This document shows, in pieces, positions 42,059 to 42,188 of a stretch of 42,188 nt of DNA. The notes below the pieces were generated by a model that was not told the DNA's origin, searched no databases, and saw only the letters and a list, made by a program, of their open reading frames with translations. Numbering within the stretch: position 1 is the stretch's first letter; each line of letters begins with the position of its first letter. Source of the DNA: CAG-841 sp963614875 (lineage in GTDB: Bacteria > Bacillota > Clostridia > Oscillospirales > CAG-272); contig CAVEFC010000009.1 in the NCBI GenBank assembly GCA_963614875.1, positions 1-42,188 on the forward strand, read 5' to 3'. The position numbers were made by a program, and so were the translations under genes.

Positions 42059-42188
42059 ATGAAAAGCCTACAAATAAAAAGTCAAGAGGAGATTCGAAAA
42101 AAACAAAAAATTTTATGCAGAGGCATTGAGAGTAAAAAAGAGCAAGACAAAAAGACCGCCACGCAAGCCGGTCAAAAAACAGGTAGCA
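42059..42188 (+). other. Probable leader or start of a gene cut by the window edge (frame unresolved)
   Basis: Two frames stay open to the edge. One starts at ATG 42059 (MKSLQIKSQEEIRKKQ) but has no ribosome binding site. The other could start at TTG 42126 and reads RVKKSKTKRPPRKPVKKQ, a Lys/Arg/Pro-rich start seen in FtsK- or penicillin-binding-type proteins, but its AGAGG site is only 2 bases away. I cannot decide between them. Confidence 0.3.

Noticed and set aside
1..42188. CRISPR array, phage or transposon
   Set aside because: No regularly spaced direct repeats, integrase, transposase or phage structural genes are seen. The ThyX-like gene has phage relatives in memory but is embedded in a host operon.

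Overview
The window looks like chromosomal DNA of a spore-forming member of the Clostridia (Bacillota). The evidence is the spoIIAA-spoIIAB-sigF operon with Spo0A-type boxes, Gram-positive style ribosome binding sites (AGGAG/GGGAG types, with several GTG or TTG starts), many sigma-A promoters close to TTGACA-17-TATAAT, and short intrinsic terminators with U tracts. Most genes prefer AGA, ATA, GGA and CTT codons and form compact operons. I cannot place the genus from sequence alone. I found no CRISPR array, prophage, transposase or rRNA.

Left part (1-7100). The 3' end of a tRNA and its terminator are followed by a large GH38 alpha-mannosidase gene on the minus strand. That gene is framed by two inverted copies of a 38-base hairpin and has codon use unlike its neighbours. 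Next come a gene remnant behind an intact promoter, a small conserved hypothetical gene, and an mtnN-pilT pair (nucleosidase plus a lone PilT ATPase). xpt (xanthine salvage) reads to the right.

Nucleobase block (6400-19100). xpt leads into a complete BMP-type nucleoside ABC importer: lipoprotein, double ATPase and two permeases. The last gene of that operon resembles flavin-dependent thymidylate synthase ThyX but lacks its RHR signature. Facing it on the minus strand is pyrG-purB-purA, which ends with a large lipoprotein (LRR plus SGNH-like domain). pyrG appears to have an upstream leader peptide ORF that overlaps its start codon. guaA lies further right, so purine and pyrimidine genes dominate this half.

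Middle (19300-29600). An ABC-2 type exporter pair is followed by a LysR regulator that diverges from a heterodimeric ABC exporter; the two divergent promoters share one -35 box. Next are an ECF-type sigma factor with a very long C-terminal extension, and guaA.

Right part (29600-42188). The minus strand carries a Na/Pi cotransporter gene with a terminator hairpin in its leader, a cyclophilin-MATE pair, a Thr-rich lipoprotein, a ZIP metal transporter and a small membrane protein. The plus strand carries a diacylglycerol kinase-like gene, valS, a DUF4349 lipoprotein and the spoIIA operon. A promoter after sigF drives a gene cut off by the window edge.

Most genes are ordinary housekeeping or transport functions. 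The best candidates for something new are the degenerate ThyX relative in the nucleoside importer operon, the sigma factor with its large extension, the pyrG leader ORF and the Na/Pi leader.
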